Notes under the pieces: model-generated
Seen by the model: only the letters and a program-made list of their open reading frames with translations
What the model was told of the DNA's origin: nothing
Database searches by the model: none
Assembly (NCBI GenBank): GCA_017592775.1
Contig: JAGFNJ010000007.1
Coordinates: 1-64,000 of the forward strand
Source: Candidatus Accumulibacter conexus
GTDB taxonomy: Bacteria > Pseudomonadota > Gammaproteobacteria > Burkholderiales > Rhodocyclaceae
Reading direction: 5' to 3'
Length of the DNA stretch: 64,000 bases
Position numbers and translations under genes: made by a program
Shown: in pieces, positions 26,307 through 35,042 of the stretch
Layout: every line of letters starts with the position of its first letter
How positions within the stretch are numbered: the stretch's first letter is position 1

Positions 26307-27326
26307 CTAGTCGGGATGGCGGATGCAGATCTTGCCGAACTGGGCGCCACTCCTGAGATAGGCCAAGGCCTCCCGCAGCGCCGTGAACTCGAAGACCCGG
26401 TCCACGGTGATGGCCGGCCGGTGCTGCTCGAGGGCCCGCAGCATCGCCTCGAAGCCGTCGCGATGGCCAACCGTGATCCCCTGCAGCCGCACCTGGCGCG
26501 TGACGATCAGGCCCAGGGGTACCGCCAGCGACGACCCCGACAGGACGCCGATCATCGACAGCGTGCCCCCGGCACGAATGCAGCGCAACGACTGCGGCAG
26601 CGTCTTCTCGCCGCCCAGTTCGACGATGTGATCGAAACCACGCCCGCCGGTGATCTCGCGTGCCGCCTTCGACCACTCGGGTGTCCGCGTGTAGTTGATC
26701 GTCGCGTCGGCGCCGAGCGCCCGCAGCCGCTCGATCTTCTCGTCGCTCGACGAAATCACGGTGACGTGGGCGCCGGCGATCCTGGCGAAGGCGAGGGCAA
26801 ACAGCGCCACCCCGCCCGAGCCCTGGACCAGCACGCGCTCGCCGGGGCCGACCCTGCCGTGCGTGACGAGCGCGCTCCAGGCCGTGAGGGCCGCACAGGG
26901 CAGGGTTGCCGCCTCGATGTCACTGAGGCAGCTCGGGATCTTCACCACGCCCTGTTCGGACAGGCACATGAACTCCGCCATCGCACCGTCGAGCGGACCG
27001 CCGAGCGACCCGGTCATGCGACTCAGGTCCGGGTCGCCGCTGATCCAGCCCTGGAAGAAGCACGGGCAGACCCGGTCACCCGGCGCGACACGGCTGACGC
27101 CTGCACCGACCTCGACGACCTCGCCGACGCCGTCGGACACCGGGATCAACGGCAACGTGCCGGTGAAGCTGCCGTAGCCGCGCTCCGGAACGACCAGGTC
27201 ACGATAGTTGAGCGAAGCGGCGCGCATCCGCAGCAGCACCTGCCCCGGTCCGGGTTGCGGTTGCGCTCTCTCGGCCAGGCGCAGATTGCCCAGCCCCCAG
27301 TCGTCCTGAATCTGAAAAACCCGCAT
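26307..27326 (-). CDS. Zinc-independent medium-chain alcohol dehydrogenase/quinone-oxidoreductase-type enzyme
   Basis: A 339-residue MDR-family oxidoreductase. The N-terminal GroES-like domain has [15 protein letters not shown] and [15 protein letters not shown]. The nucleotide domain shows [22 protein letters not shown], and [20 protein letters not shown] lies further on. The structural and catalytic zinc cysteines are absent, so it belongs to the quinone-reductase/NAD(P)H-dependent branch. GGAGG lies 8 bases before the ATG at 27326. The substrate is unknown. It lies 169 bp downstream of the EamA transporter gene on the same strand. Confidence 0.85.
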   Translation of the reverse strand: MRVFQIQDDWGLGNLRLAERAQPQPGPGQVLLRMRAASLNYRDLVVPERGYGSFTGTLPLIPVSDGVGEVVEVGAGVSRVAPGDRVCPCFFQGWISGDPDLSRMTGSLGGPLDGAMAEFMCLSEQGVVKIPSCLSDIEAATLPCAALTAWSALVTHGRVGPGERVLVQGSGGVALFALAFARIAGAHVTVISSSDEKIERLRALGADATINYTRTPEWSKAAREITGGRGFDHIVELGGEKTLPQSLRCIRAGGTLSMIGVLSGSSLAVPLGLIVTRQVRLQGITVGHRDGFEAMLRALEQHRPAITVDRVFEFTALREALAYLRSGAQFGKICIRHPD

Positions 27327-27495
27327 CGCTCGCCTCCGCTGGTCGGCGCCCTTCGTGCGCCCCGTGATGCTTGCGCGCCACTGGCGGACGCGACCGGGCA
27401 ATGATCGCACAAGCTTGGCCACACGCGACGACGCCGTGCGATCGACCGCGCCGGAGGACGGCACGGACGGCCTCAGGCAGCGGCCGGCAGGCCGT

Positions 27496-28443
27496 TTACG
27501 CGCCGCGGAAGGCGCGCACACCGAGGACGACGCCGGCCAGCAGCAGACCGATGCCGAGCAGCGCCGAGCCGCCGGGCAGCGAGCCGCGCCAGATGAAGGC
27601 GTAGGCAAAGGCGGCGACGGTCTCGAAAACGATCAATTGGCCGCTGAGCGCGGTCGGCAGCAACTGGCTGGCACGATTCCAGAGCAGGGTGCCAAGCCAC
27701 GAGGCACAGAAACCGAGCGTCAGCATCAGCCCGACGTAACGCATCGGCTGTGGTCCCAGCGGGTAATCGAAGCGGCCGTCCGGCCAGATGCCGGCAGCGG
27801 CCATGCCGATCGCTGCCAGTGGCAGCGTCGCCAGCCCCTGCGCCAGCGCCCAGGTCCCGGAACCGATCTGCGGCCGCTGTCGCAGCCAGCGCGAGTTGCG
27901 GACCGGGTACCAGGTCCAGGCGGCGACCGCTGCCATCGCCAGCAGCGCTCCACGCAGGTAGTCGTCGACGCTGCGCTGCCCGCCGAGCAAAGCCATCTCG
28001 TGACGGTTGACCAGGGCGATGCCGATCGCCATCACCATCAGCGAGGGCAGCAGGCGACGCCATGGCAATGCCTCGCTGCCGAAATTGGCGACCATGGCGA
28101 TGACGATCGGCAGGGTGCCGATGAGCATCGTCGGCAACGGTGCGTCGGCGAGCTGGATTGCCGACGCCAGGAAAAGGTAGTAGAGGATGTTGCCGACCAG
28201 CGCCAGCTCGAAAGCCATTCGCCAATCCTGGCGCTGCAGCCGCGACAGACGTCCGCGGTCGCTCCAGGCGAGCAGCAGCGCGATCAGCCCGAAACCGAGG
28301 TAGCGGCCGAAGGACAGCATCGCCGGCGGATACTCGGGCAGCAGAAGTGGAACGACGAAGACCAGCCCCCAGAGCATGCCGGCACCGAGAGCGCAGGCGA
28401 CGCCGGCGATCAGTGGCCCGTTAGCCGGCAAGGCTTGCGACAT
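27496..28443 (-). CDS. EamA/DMT-family transporter
   Basis: A 315-residue membrane protein with about ten helices arranged as two EamA repeats. Sequence landmarks are ALGAGMLWGLVFVVPLLLPE, YPPAMLSFGRYLGFGLIALL, and in the second half ALAQGLATLPLAAIGMAAAG and IVFETVAAFAYAFIWRG. DMT transporters export or exchange amino acids, nucleosides or other small metabolites; the cargo cannot be told. It starts 45 bp after the ubiT stop on the same strand and may be in the ubiquinone operon by proximity. The ribosome site is weak. Confidence 0.85.
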   Translation of the reverse strand: MSQALPANGPLIAGVACALGAGMLWGLVFVVPLLLPEYPPAMLSFGRYLGFGLIALLLAWSDRGRLSRLQRQDWRMAFELALVGNILYYLFLASAIQLADAPLPTMLIGTLPIVIAMVANFGSEALPWRRLLPSLMVMAIGIALVNRHEMALLGGQRSVDDYLRGALLAMAAVAAWTWYPVRNSRWLRQRPQIGSGTWALAQGLATLPLAAIGMAAAGIWPDGRFDYPLGPQPMRYVGLMLTLGFCASWLGTLLWNRASQLLPTALSGQLIVFETVAAFAYAFIWRGSLPGGSALLGIGLLLAGVVLGVRAFRGA

Positions 28444-28488
28444 GCTTCGCCGCGACGCCGGCAGCAGTCCGCCGGGCGACTCCCGGGC

Positions 28489-28941
28489 TCAACGCTGGAA
28501 GGGCGACAGTCGCGGCAACGGTGGCCACTCGATGGCGTCGAGCATGTTCTTGACCAGCAGACCGAGTTCGGTGTCACCGACGATCGACAGCTCGCGCTTG
28601 AAGAAGAGGGTATCCGGGTCCTCCTGCCGTGCCAGCAGTTGCAGGAAAGCCGACAGGTTGGCCTGGAAACACAGATCGGGCGCCTGCGGGACGGTCAGCA
28701 GGGGCCGGAAGAGCCCATCGCGATAGGTGAACGAAGCGACGCCGCCGGCATCGAGCACCTCGATGACGAAGCTGCGGTCCGCGAGCTGCGCCAGGCTGTC
28801 GGCTGGCAGCAGGCCGACCCTGGCGGCGACGTTGAGCGCCGTCGCCAGCGCCAGCGAGTGCGGCCACTGCGGCAGATGGGCGCCGATCGTCGACAGGACG
28901 CCCGGCAACTTGAAGCTCGGAATCGTGAAATCCTGACTCAT
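28489..28941 (-). CDS. ubiT: SCP2-domain accessory factor of anaerobic ubiquinone synthesis
   Basis: A 150-residue SCP2 sterol-binding-like domain protein. [38 protein letters not shown] and [20 protein letters not shown] match UbiT/YhbT. In E. coli UbiT binds lipid intermediates and works with UbiU-UbiV in oxygen-independent ubiquinone synthesis. The start at 28941 overlaps the ubiV stop by 4 bp (ATGA), so it is translationally coupled in the operon ubiU-ubiV-ubiT. Confidence 0.93.
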   Translation of the reverse strand: MSQDFTIPSFKLPGVLSTIGAHLPQWPHSLALATALNVAARVGLLPADSLAQLADRSFVIEVLDAGGVASFTYRDGLFRPLLTVPQAPDLCFQANLSAFLQLLARQEDPDTLFFKRELSIVGDTELGLLVKNMLDAIEWPPLPRLSPFQR

Positions 28942-29861
28942 GAGTGAATTCCTCCCCGATTGACAAGCGTCGCAGCCTGATGGCTGGCAATGCCGGCAGC
29001 GCCGAACCAGTAGCCGTCGACCAGCCCGTCGCTGGCCCAGCCGGCGGTATCCGGAGCAACCGCTTCGCCACGCCGGGCAGCGTCGAAGGCGGCGACGACC
29101 GCCGCCATCGCCTGCGGCTGCGGACTGATGCGGATCACCTCGATGCCCATCGCCAGCAGATCGGGAACCTGCGGCAGCAGACTGTAAGTCTGCGCCGACA
29201 TCGTCTGGATGCCGTTGATGGTCAGGAATGGCTGCCCTTCGCGGGTGCGCAGGGTCATCCCCTGCGGGTGGTCGAGACACCGGAACTGGCAGTCGTCCTT
29301 GCCGAGATCGTAATGGCGGGCGGTGAAGCAACGGGCCGAGAAGGCGAGTGGCAGCTTGCCGAAAACGAAGACCTCGCTCTCGACACCGGCTGGACGCGCG
29401 CCGTGCAGCGTCTCGATCAGCCGCCGGTCGGCCTCGAGCGGCGGCAGCCAGCGCCGCATGCCACGCCGGGCGAATGCCGCCAGCGTGACCTCGTTGTAGA
29501 TGTTGAGATGGGCTCCGGCGACGAACGGCCGGCCGGCGGCGATGCCGACCGCACCGAGGTCGTTGGCCTCGAGCAGGCAGCCGGGAATCGCGCACAGTTC
29601 ATCGGCCAGGCGGCGCAGCGCCTTCAGGTCGCTCTCCGATTCGAGCAGCGCCTGCGCGGCAATGACGACCTCCTTGCCGGCCGCGGCGAGATCGCGCGCC
29701 AGCGCCAGCCAGTCGGCGGTGCGAATCTGCTGCCGGCGCGAGCAGACGACTTCGCCGAGGCAGACGATGTCGATCGCCGGGTTCTGCGCCATTTCGGCGT
29801 AGAACTCGTAGACCTCGTGCTTCGGCCAGAAGTAGAGCAACGGTCCGAGCGAGAGCTTCAT
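28938..29861 (-). CDS. ubiV: U32-family O2-independent ubiquinone hydroxylation protein UbiV
   Basis: A 307-residue peptidase-U32-family protein. [20 protein letters not shown] begins the protein; [20 protein letters not shown] and a Cys-rich segment with [20 protein letters not shown] supply the [4Fe-4S] ligands. UbiV forms a heterodimer with UbiU that hydroxylates the ubiquinone ring without oxygen, using prephenate as oxygen donor. It follows ubiU by 11 bp and overlaps ubiT. GGGAGA lies upstream of the ATG 29861. Confidence 0.94.
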   Translation of the reverse strand: MKLSLGPLLYFWPKHEVYEFYAEMAQNPAIDIVCLGEVVCSRRQQIRTADWLALARDLAAAGKEVVIAAQALLESESDLKALRRLADELCAIPGCLLEANDLGAVGIAAGRPFVAGAHLNIYNEVTLAAFARRGMRRWLPPLEADRRLIETLHGARPAGVESEVFVFGKLPLAFSARCFTARHYDLGKDDCQFRCLDHPQGMTLRTREGQPFLTINGIQTMSAQTYSLLPQVPDLLAMGIEVIRISPQPQAMAAVVAAFDAARRGEAVAPDTAGWASDGLVDGYWFGAAGIASHQAATLVNRGGIHS

Positions 29862-29872
29862 CTTTCGTCTCC

Positions 29873-30886
29873 CTAGCGCCACGGGCGACTGTAGGCACCG
29901 AGCGTCACCTGGCTGCCTTCGGCCAGCCGGGCGAGTTCGGCCTGCCATGCCGGCCGGACGCTGAAGCGGCGTTCGTCGCGGGCGAGTTCGTCGAGCGCCG
30001 CACGCAGCGTGCGCGTCACCTGCGCGACGTAGGTCGGGCTGCGCTGGCGGCCTTCGACCTTGATCGCAGCGACGCCGATGCGGGCAATCTCGGGCAGGAT
30101 CTCGAGCACGTTGAGGCTCGTCGGTTCCTCGAGCGCGTAATAGGTTTCCCCCTGCACCTCGAAGCGCCCCTTGCACAGCGTCGGGTAGCCGGCCGGTTCG
30201 GCATCGGCGAAGCAGTCGATCAGGATGCCGTTCAGGCGCGTCGCCATGCCGTCCGGCGATCGCTGCCACTGCACGAACTTTGCCGGCGAGCAGGCGCCGA
30301 CGGTGTTCGGTGACTCGCCGGTGGCGTACGAGGAGAGCCAGCAACGCCCCTCGTTCATCACGCAGAGGCTGCCGAAGCCGAAGACCTCGATCTCGACCGA
30401 CGTGTTGCGGATCACCGTCTCGACCTGCGCCAGTGTCAGGACGCGCGGCAGGACGGCGCGCCGCACACCGAACTCGCGCTGCGCAAAGTTGATCGCCTCG
30501 TAGTTCGTCGCCGAGCCCTGCACCGAAAGGTGCAGGCGCAGCTCCGGATGGCGGCGACTGCTGTCGTCGAGGAGGCCGACATCGGCAAGGATGACGGCGT
30601 CGACACCGAGATCGACCGCCCCGTCGACCGCTCGCTGCCAGTCGGCGAAGCGTCCCGGCTGGGCAAAGGTGTTGATCGCCATCAGCACCTGGCAGCGGCG
30701 TGCCTGAGCGTAGCGAATCCCTTCGACCATCGCCTTGTGGTCGAAATTGAGGCCGGCGAAGTTGCGCGCGTTGGTATCGTTGCGATAACCGAGATAGACG
30801 GCGTCGGCGCCGTGGTCTACCGCCGCCTTGAGCGCCGGCAGACTGCCCGCCGGGCAAATGAGCTGGGGAATCTTGCGAGTTGCCAT
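29873..30886 (-). CDS. ubiU: U32-family O2-independent ubiquinone hydroxylation protein UbiU
   Basis: A 337-residue U32-family protein. [40 protein letters not shown] and [20 protein letters not shown] (two cluster cysteines), with further cysteines in VGACSPAKF and TLCKGRFEV, identify UbiU. With UbiV it performs anaerobic ring hydroxylation for ubiquinone. It is the first gene of ubiU-ubiV-ubiT. The start at 30886 gives MATRKIPQ; no strong Shine-Dalgarno is visible. An FNR/ANR-type palindrome and a matching -10 lie upstream, consistent with anaerobic induction. Confidence 0.95.
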   Translation of the reverse strand: MATRKIPQLICPAGSLPALKAAVDHGADAVYLGYRNDTNARNFAGLNFDHKAMVEGIRYAQARRCQVLMAINTFAQPGRFADWQRAVDGAVDLGVDAVILADVGLLDDSSRRHPELRLHLSVQGSATNYEAINFAQREFGVRRAVLPRVLTLAQVETVIRNTSVEIEVFGFGSLCVMNEGRCWLSSYATGESPNTVGACSPAKFVQWQRSPDGMATRLNGILIDCFADAEPAGYPTLCKGRFEVQGETYYALEEPTSLNVLEILPEIARIGVAAIKVEGRQRSPTYVAQVTRTLRAALDELARDERRFSVRPAWQAELARLAEGSQVTLGAYSRPWR

Positions 30887-30916
30887 GAAGGAAGGACTCG
30901 TTGCACGAAGCACGGC

Positions 30917-30957
30917 AGTATAGTGACCCGGCGCGGCCGCTGCTTGATGCGCGTCAA
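30917..30957 (-). promoter_or_regulatory. FNR/ANR-type promoter of ubiUVT
   Basis: TTGATGCGCGTCAA at 30944-30957 matches the FNR/ANR consensus TTGAT-N4-ATCAA with one change. On the minus strand a -10 hexamer TATACT lies at 30922-30917. The site centre is 33.5 bp from the end of the -10, so about 40-42 bp from the likely start of transcription, the class II activator position. The stop codon of the preceding gene (30954-30956) lies inside the box. Confidence 0.75.
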
Positions 30958-31766
30958 GTTGCCGCCGATTGATCGAGGCGAAGCCGCAACCGGCGCAGAT
31001 AGGCAAGCCCCGCCACCGCCCTGCTGCCGTACCAGGAAACCATTTCGCCGTCGATCAGTTGCCAGCAGCGGCTGGCCATCTCGCCCTGCAGTCGCCGTCG
31101 GTCACGCTCACGGAAAGGGTAGGGTTCGCTGGCGAGAAAGACGATGTCGGCGTCGCGGACCGCTTCCGCCAGCTCGATCTGCGGGTAGCGCTGCGCGCTG
31201 ACGGGCGGCAGCGTGTCCCAGCCGGCTGCCGCCAGCATGCGCGAGACGTAGGTGTCACGGGCGACGCTGAACCACGGGTCGCGCCAGATCAAGTACAGCA
31301 CCTGCTGCCGCGGCAGCGCGGCGGCGACTTCGGCAAGCGCCGCCCATTCGCGCTCGAAGGCGTCGGACAACGCTGCCGCCTCCGCCTCGCGATCGAAGAT
31401 GCCGCCGAGCAGGCGGTAGAGATCGAGGTTGTCGCGCGCCGCCAGCGGATGGGTGACGATCAGGTGCGGCACGAAGTCGGCCAGGGCAGCGACTTCGTCG
31501 CGCCGGTTCTCGTCGATATTGACCAGCACGTGCGTCGGCTGCAACGCGCGCAGTCGCTCGCGGTCGAAACCCTTGGTACCGCCGAGCTTCGGGATGCGAC
31601 GAACGACCGCGCGCGGGTGGATGCAGAAGCCCGTGCGACCGACCAGGTGCTCGGCGAGCCCGAGGGCGATCAGCAGCTCGGTCAGGCTCGGCACCAGCGA
31701 GACGATCCGCGGCGACCCCGGATGGCGACCGTGGAGCTTGCCGAGCGCGTCAGACCATTGCATCAT
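30954..31766 (-). CDS. BtuF-like substrate-binding protein without signal peptide
   Basis: A 270-residue protein with the helical-backbone metal-receptor/BtuF fold. RIVSLVPSLTELLIALGLAE, VGRTGFCIHPRAVVRRIPKL, GGTKGFDRERLRALQPTHVL and LIWRDPWFSVARDTYVSRML are characteristic. BtuF proteins present corrinoids or iron chelates to ABC importers, but this one begins MMQWSDALGKLHG with no signal peptide, and no permease or ATPase gene adjoins. It may bind a corrinoid in the cytoplasm; relevance to the B12-dependent NrdJ is only suggestive. Its last codons overlap the FNR-type site of ubiU, so the genes can be read through. Confidence 0.78.
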   Translation of the reverse strand: MMQWSDALGKLHGRHPGSPRIVSLVPSLTELLIALGLAEHLVGRTGFCIHPRAVVRRIPKLGGTKGFDRERLRALQPTHVLVNIDENRRDEVAALADFVPHLIVTHPLAARDNLDLYRLLGGIFDREAEAAALSDAFEREWAALAEVAAALPRQQVLYLIWRDPWFSVARDTYVSRMLAAAGWDTLPPVSAQRYPQIELAEAVRDADIVFLASEPYPFRERDRRRLQGEMASRCWQLIDGEMVSWYGSRAVAGLAYLRRLRLRLDQSAAT

Positions 31767-31795
31767 GCACCCTCTTCGAACAGGAGGAGAGACAC

Positions 31796-32524
31796 ATGCT
31801 AGCGCACAAACTCGCCGTGGTGACCGGAGCGGCGCGCGGCATCGGACTGGCGGTGGCGCGTGACCTGGCGACTGCCGGCTGCAAGGTTCTGATGGTCGGC
31901 CGCAACGCCGAGGCGATCGAGACCGCCGCCGCCAGCCTGCACGGTGACGGCCTCGACGTACTGCCGCACCTCGCCGACGTCACCGACGCCAGCGCCATCG
32001 CCGCTCTCGCCGCTCGCCTGCGGCGCGAGTTCGGCCGCGTGGACATCCTGGTCAACAACGCCGGCATCTTTCCCGAAGCACGCGACTTTGCCCGTCCGCC
32101 GCCAGCGGCCAGCGTCTTCGCCGTCGATCCGGAAACCGTCGCGGCGACGATCGACTGCAACGCGCTGGCGGCGCTGCGCCTGTTGCAGGCCTGCGTGCCG
32201 CTGATGCGCGAGAACGGCTACGGGCGCATCGTCAACGTCTCTTCGGGGATGGGGCAACTGAGCGAAATGGGTGGTTTCTGGCCCGGCTACCGGATGTCGA
32301 AGGCGGCGCTGAACGCGCTGACCCGCCTGGCGGCCAGCGAACTCGCAGGCGGCCCGATCAAGATCAACTCGGTCTGTCCCGGCTGGTGCCGCACCGGCAT
32401 GGGGGGCGAGAACGCCAACCGCAGTGCCGAAGAGGGCGCCAGCGGCATCGTCTGGGCTGCCCTGCTGCCGGACGATGGCCCCAGCGGCGGCTTCTTCCGC
32501 GACCGCCTGGCGATCGACTGGTGA
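31796..32524 (+). CDS. Classical SDR oxidoreductase
   Basis: A 242-residue short-chain dehydrogenase/reductase. The cofactor motif TGAARGIGLAVA is at about 10-21, NNAG near 93-96, the catalytic Ser in VNVSSG, and YxxxK in GYRMSKAALNALTRLAASEL. PGWCRTGMGG follows the active site. The fold and triad are complete, so it should be an active NAD(P)-dependent carbonyl reductase; the substrate is unknown. GGAGAGA precedes the ATG. It is divergent from the BtuF-like gene and convergent with a second SDR gene. Confidence 0.87.
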   Translation: MLAHKLAVVTGAARGIGLAVARDLATAGCKVLMVGRNAEAIETAAASLHGDGLDVLPHLADVTDASAIAALAARLRREFGRVDILVNNAGIFPEARDFARPPPAASVFAVDPETVAATIDCNALAALRLLQACVPLMRENGYGRIVNVSSGMGQLSEMGGFWPGYRMSKAALNALTRLAASELAGGPIKINSVCPGWCRTGMGGENANRSAEEGASGIVWAALLPDDGPSGGFFRDRLAIDW

Positions 32525-32563
32525 CGCGCCGACGCCTCCCCACCCCGGCACGACGACGACGGG

Positions 32564-33331
32564 TCAGCCTGGAGGTTGCTGGCGGGGCTTGCGGGGGGCG
32601 GCAGCGAACAGGCGGTCGTAGACGGCGTTCGGCAGCAGTCGCAACAGCTTGCCGACGACAGCCATCTGCCACGGCACGACGCTGTAACTGCTGCCCCGTT
32701 CGATCACGCGGGCAAGACGCGCCGCAGCCTCGTCGGCGGCAAGCAGAAAGGGCATCGGGAACCGATTGACCTCGGTCATCGGTGTCCTGACGTAGCCCGG
32801 GCAGATGGTGACCACCCGGATTCCCGAATCGCGCAGCTCGAGACGCAGGCTTTCGAGATAGCTGATCGCCGCCGCCTTCGACGCGCAATAGGCTGCCGCA
32901 CCCGCCAGTCCGCGGATGCCCGCGAGTGAGGCGATGCCGACCAGGCGACCGCGAGCTGCCTGGCGCATGCCGGCAATGAAAGGCGAGAAGGTCGCCGCCA
33001 TGCCGAAATGGTTGACGTCCATCACGCGCCGGATCGCCTCGAGATCCTCGGCGTGCTCGGTCAGCGTGCCGATCGAGACGCCGGCATTGGCGATCACGAC
33101 ATCGGGGACGCCGACAGCGGCGATGAAGTCTGCGGCCGCCGCCCGCAGGGCGGCGGCGTCGGTGACGTCGAGCGGGTACGCCCGGACCTGCCCTGGCCAG
33201 CGCGTCGACAACTCATGCAGCAACTGTCGCCGCCTGGCAACAAGCCCGATCTGCGCCCCGCGTGCGGCGTAGTGCTCCGCCAGCGCCCGGCCGATGCCGG
33301 AGGAAGCGCCGGTGATGAAGACGCGCTGCAC
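32564..33331 (-). CDS. Short-chain dehydrogenase (classical SDR)
   Basis: A 255-residue SDR. FITGASSGIGRALAEHYAAR at the N-terminus, ANAGVS in place of NNAG, catalytic Ser in GIASLAGIRG, and YCASKAAAISYLESLRLELR with the Tyr-x3-Lys pair. The C-terminal extension (from about 215) is hydrophobic to basic (VVPWQMAVVGKLLRLLPNAV), as in membrane-associated SDRs acting on lipids. The start codon is GTG at 33331. It is convergent with the preceding SDR gene and lies 85 bp downstream of dsbA on the same strand side. Confidence 0.85.
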   Translation of the reverse strand: MQRVFITGASSGIGRALAEHYAARGAQIGLVARRRQLLHELSTRWPGQVRAYPLDVTDAAALRAAAADFIAAVGVPDVVIANAGVSIGTLTEHAEDLEAIRRVMDVNHFGMAATFSPFIAGMRQAARGRLVGIASLAGIRGLAGAAAYCASKAAAISYLESLRLELRDSGIRVVTICPGYVRTPMTEVNRFPMPFLLAADEAAARLARVIERGSSYSVVPWQMAVVGKLLRLLPNAVYDRLFAAAPRKPRQQPPG

Positions 33332-33416
33332 CGCCGACGCCTCTCAGCAGCGCGCCGGCGATGACTGCGGCCCGGCTCGACGCACGTCAGCGGCCCGGGT
33401 CGGGTGCGCGATGGCG

Positions 33417-34067
33417 CTACTTCCTGCCGCGCTCGCGCCGGACCTTGCCGATCACCTGGTCGGTCAGCGCCAGCAAGGCGGTGAAATCCTTTAGGTCCTT
33501 GCCGGTGACCAGGTACCTGCCATCGACCGCGAGCGCCGGGACGCCCTGAATCGCGTACGCCTTTGCCATCTGGTCGGCCTGCTTGACCTTGCTGACGACA
33601 CCGAATGAATTGTAGGCATCGGTGAACTTCTGGCGGTCGATGCCGCGTGCCGTGGCCCACTCGATCACGCTCTTGTCGTCGAAGAGCTTGCCGCCCTGAC
33701 GGTGCAGGGTTTCGAAAACGGCGTTGTCGAGCCGCGCCAGGTCGCCCGTCGCCTCGAGCGCATAGAACAAGCGGGCCAGCGGCACCCACTGCTGGCGGCC
33801 GAAGGTGATCGGCACGCGCTTCAGGACGACGTCGGCCGGCAGCGCCGACGACCACTTGCTCAGCGTCGGGTGCAGCTCGCTGCAATGTGGGCAGGCGTAC
33901 GAGAAGAACTCGACGACCTCGATCTTCGCCGGGTTGTCGGTCGTCTGCTGGGGGACGATCGCGACGTAGTCGCGGCCGGCAACGAGTTCGGCCCGAACCG
34001 GCAGCGCTGCCGCCAGGAGGGCGATGACGACGGCGAGCAGCCAGCCAGGGGAACGTAGATGGATCAA
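33417..34067 (-). CDS. dsbA: Periplasmic thiol:disulfide oxidase DsbA
   Basis: A 216-residue protein with a signal peptide (GWLLAVVIALLAAALPVRA, cleavage before ELVAG). The thioredoxin-fold active site is Cys59-Pro-His-Cys62 (FFSYACPHCSELHP), with cis-Pro in IQGVPALAV. DsbA donates disulfides to exported proteins. The start codon appears to be TTG at 34067, with AAGGAGAAG at good distance; no ATG fits. It follows the SPOR-domain gene by 151 bp on the same strand. Confidence 0.92.
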   Translation of the reverse strand: MIHLRSPGWLLAVVIALLAAALPVRAELVAGRDYVAIVPQQTTDNPAKIEVVEFFSYACPHCSELHPTLSKWSSALPADVVLKRVPITFGRQQWVPLARLFYALEATGDLARLDNAVFETLHRQGGKLFDDKSVIEWATARGIDRQKFTDAYNSFGVVSKVKQADQMAKAYAIQGVPALAVDGRYLVTGKDLKDFTALLALTDQVIGKVRRERGRK

Positions 34068-34218
34068 TGTCTTCTCCTTCAAGGTTGCGAATGAATCTGC
34101 CCGGCGACCGATCCGCGGCGCTGCCTGCTCACTCGTAATGCAGCGAGCCGAACTGCTTCCTTCCTGCGTGCACCCACGCCAAGCCGCGGTCGACTCGCGA
34201 CGATCGCCGCAGCGGCTT

Positions 34219-35022
34219 TCACTCCCGGCGAACGACGTTGGCGTCAATCCCCTGTTTGGCAAGGTCGGCGCGCATGTGGTTCACCTCGTCCATCTTGTGG
34301 TAGGGCCCGAGGCGAACACGGTACCAGACCTTGTCCTGCAGCATCACCTGCTGGATGCGGGCCTCCGCTCCCATCAACGCCAGCCGGGCCTTCTGGTTGT
34401 CGGCGTCGCCGGCGCTCAGGAACGAGCCCGCCTGCAGATAGATGGGCTCCTTGAGGGTGTTCTCGCTCTTCGCCTCGGCCGGCTTGCCCGCAGGCGCCTT
34501 GCCCTCCGCGGTCTTGCTCTCCGCGGTCTTGCTCTCCGCGGTCTTGCTCTCCGCCGGCTTCGCTTCCGTCGGCTTCGCTTCCGCCGCCTTGGTCTCGGCC
34601 GGCCTGGTCTCGATCGGCTTCGTTTCGGTGGGCTTGCCGACCGTCGGCGCCGGCTGCGCCGGTTTGCTTTCGTCGGGCTTGGGATCGGGAACCGCTTCCG
34701 CATTGCCCGGCAGGATCTTGTAGAAATCGAAACGCGGCTTCTCGGGAATCGGGTCGCCCGGTTTGCCCGGCAGCGCAACCGGCGCTGCCGCGACCGGCGG
34801 CACGTCGCTCGCCGGCTGGCCGGCCGGCTTGCTGCCAACCGGCGGCGGCAGCTTGGGCTGCTGGCCGGTAGTCGTAAACGGGAGCGGCGTCTTGCTGACG
34901 TACCAGACGACCGCGGCAACCGCGATGACACCAATGACAAGGCCGATGAACAGGCCGAACAGCGTACCGCCGCCCGATTTCCTGCCGGGCGGCGCCTTGC
35001 GGGGTCTCATGTCACGACTCAT
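34219..35022 (-). CDS. SPOR-domain cell-division protein (FtsN-like)
   Basis: A 267-residue bitopic protein: a basic cytoplasmic start (MSRDMRPRKAPPGRKSGGG), a membrane helix at about 21-42 (FGLFIGLVIGVIAVAAVVWY), a long Pro/Lys/Ala/Glu-rich periplasmic linker, and a C-terminal SPOR domain from about 195 (LQAGSFLSAGDADNQKARLA, VWYRVRLGPYHKMDEVNHMR). SPOR domains bind denuded septal peptidoglycan. Position next to argS is where many betaproteobacteria carry ftsN-like genes. The linker contains the repeat KTAES three times, encoded by an exact 15-bp tandem repeat. The ATG 35022 follows AGAGGA. Confidence 0.88.
   Translation of the reverse strand: MSRDMRPRKAPPGRKSGGGTLFGLFIGLVIGVIAVAAVVWYVSKTPLPFTTTGQQPKLPPPVGSKPAGQPASDVPPVAAAPVALPGKPGDPIPEKPRFDFYKILPGNAEAVPDPKPDESKPAQPAPTVGKPTETKPIETRPAETKAAEAKPTEAKPAESKTAESKTAESKTAEGKAPAGKPAEAKSENTLKEPIYLQAGSFLSAGDADNQKARLALMGAEARIQQVMLQDKVWYRVRLGPYHKMDEVNHMRADLAKQGIDANVVRRE
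34506..34550. repeat. Exact 15-bp tandem repeat, three copies, in the SPOR gene
   Basis: The unit CCGCGGTCTTGCTCT occurs at 34506-34520, 34521-34535 and 34536-34550 without change. It encodes repeated KTAES in the linker and keeps frame at any copy number, so linker length may vary between strains. Confidence 0.9.
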
Positions 35023-35042
35023 GGAAATCCTCTGTACTCTGA

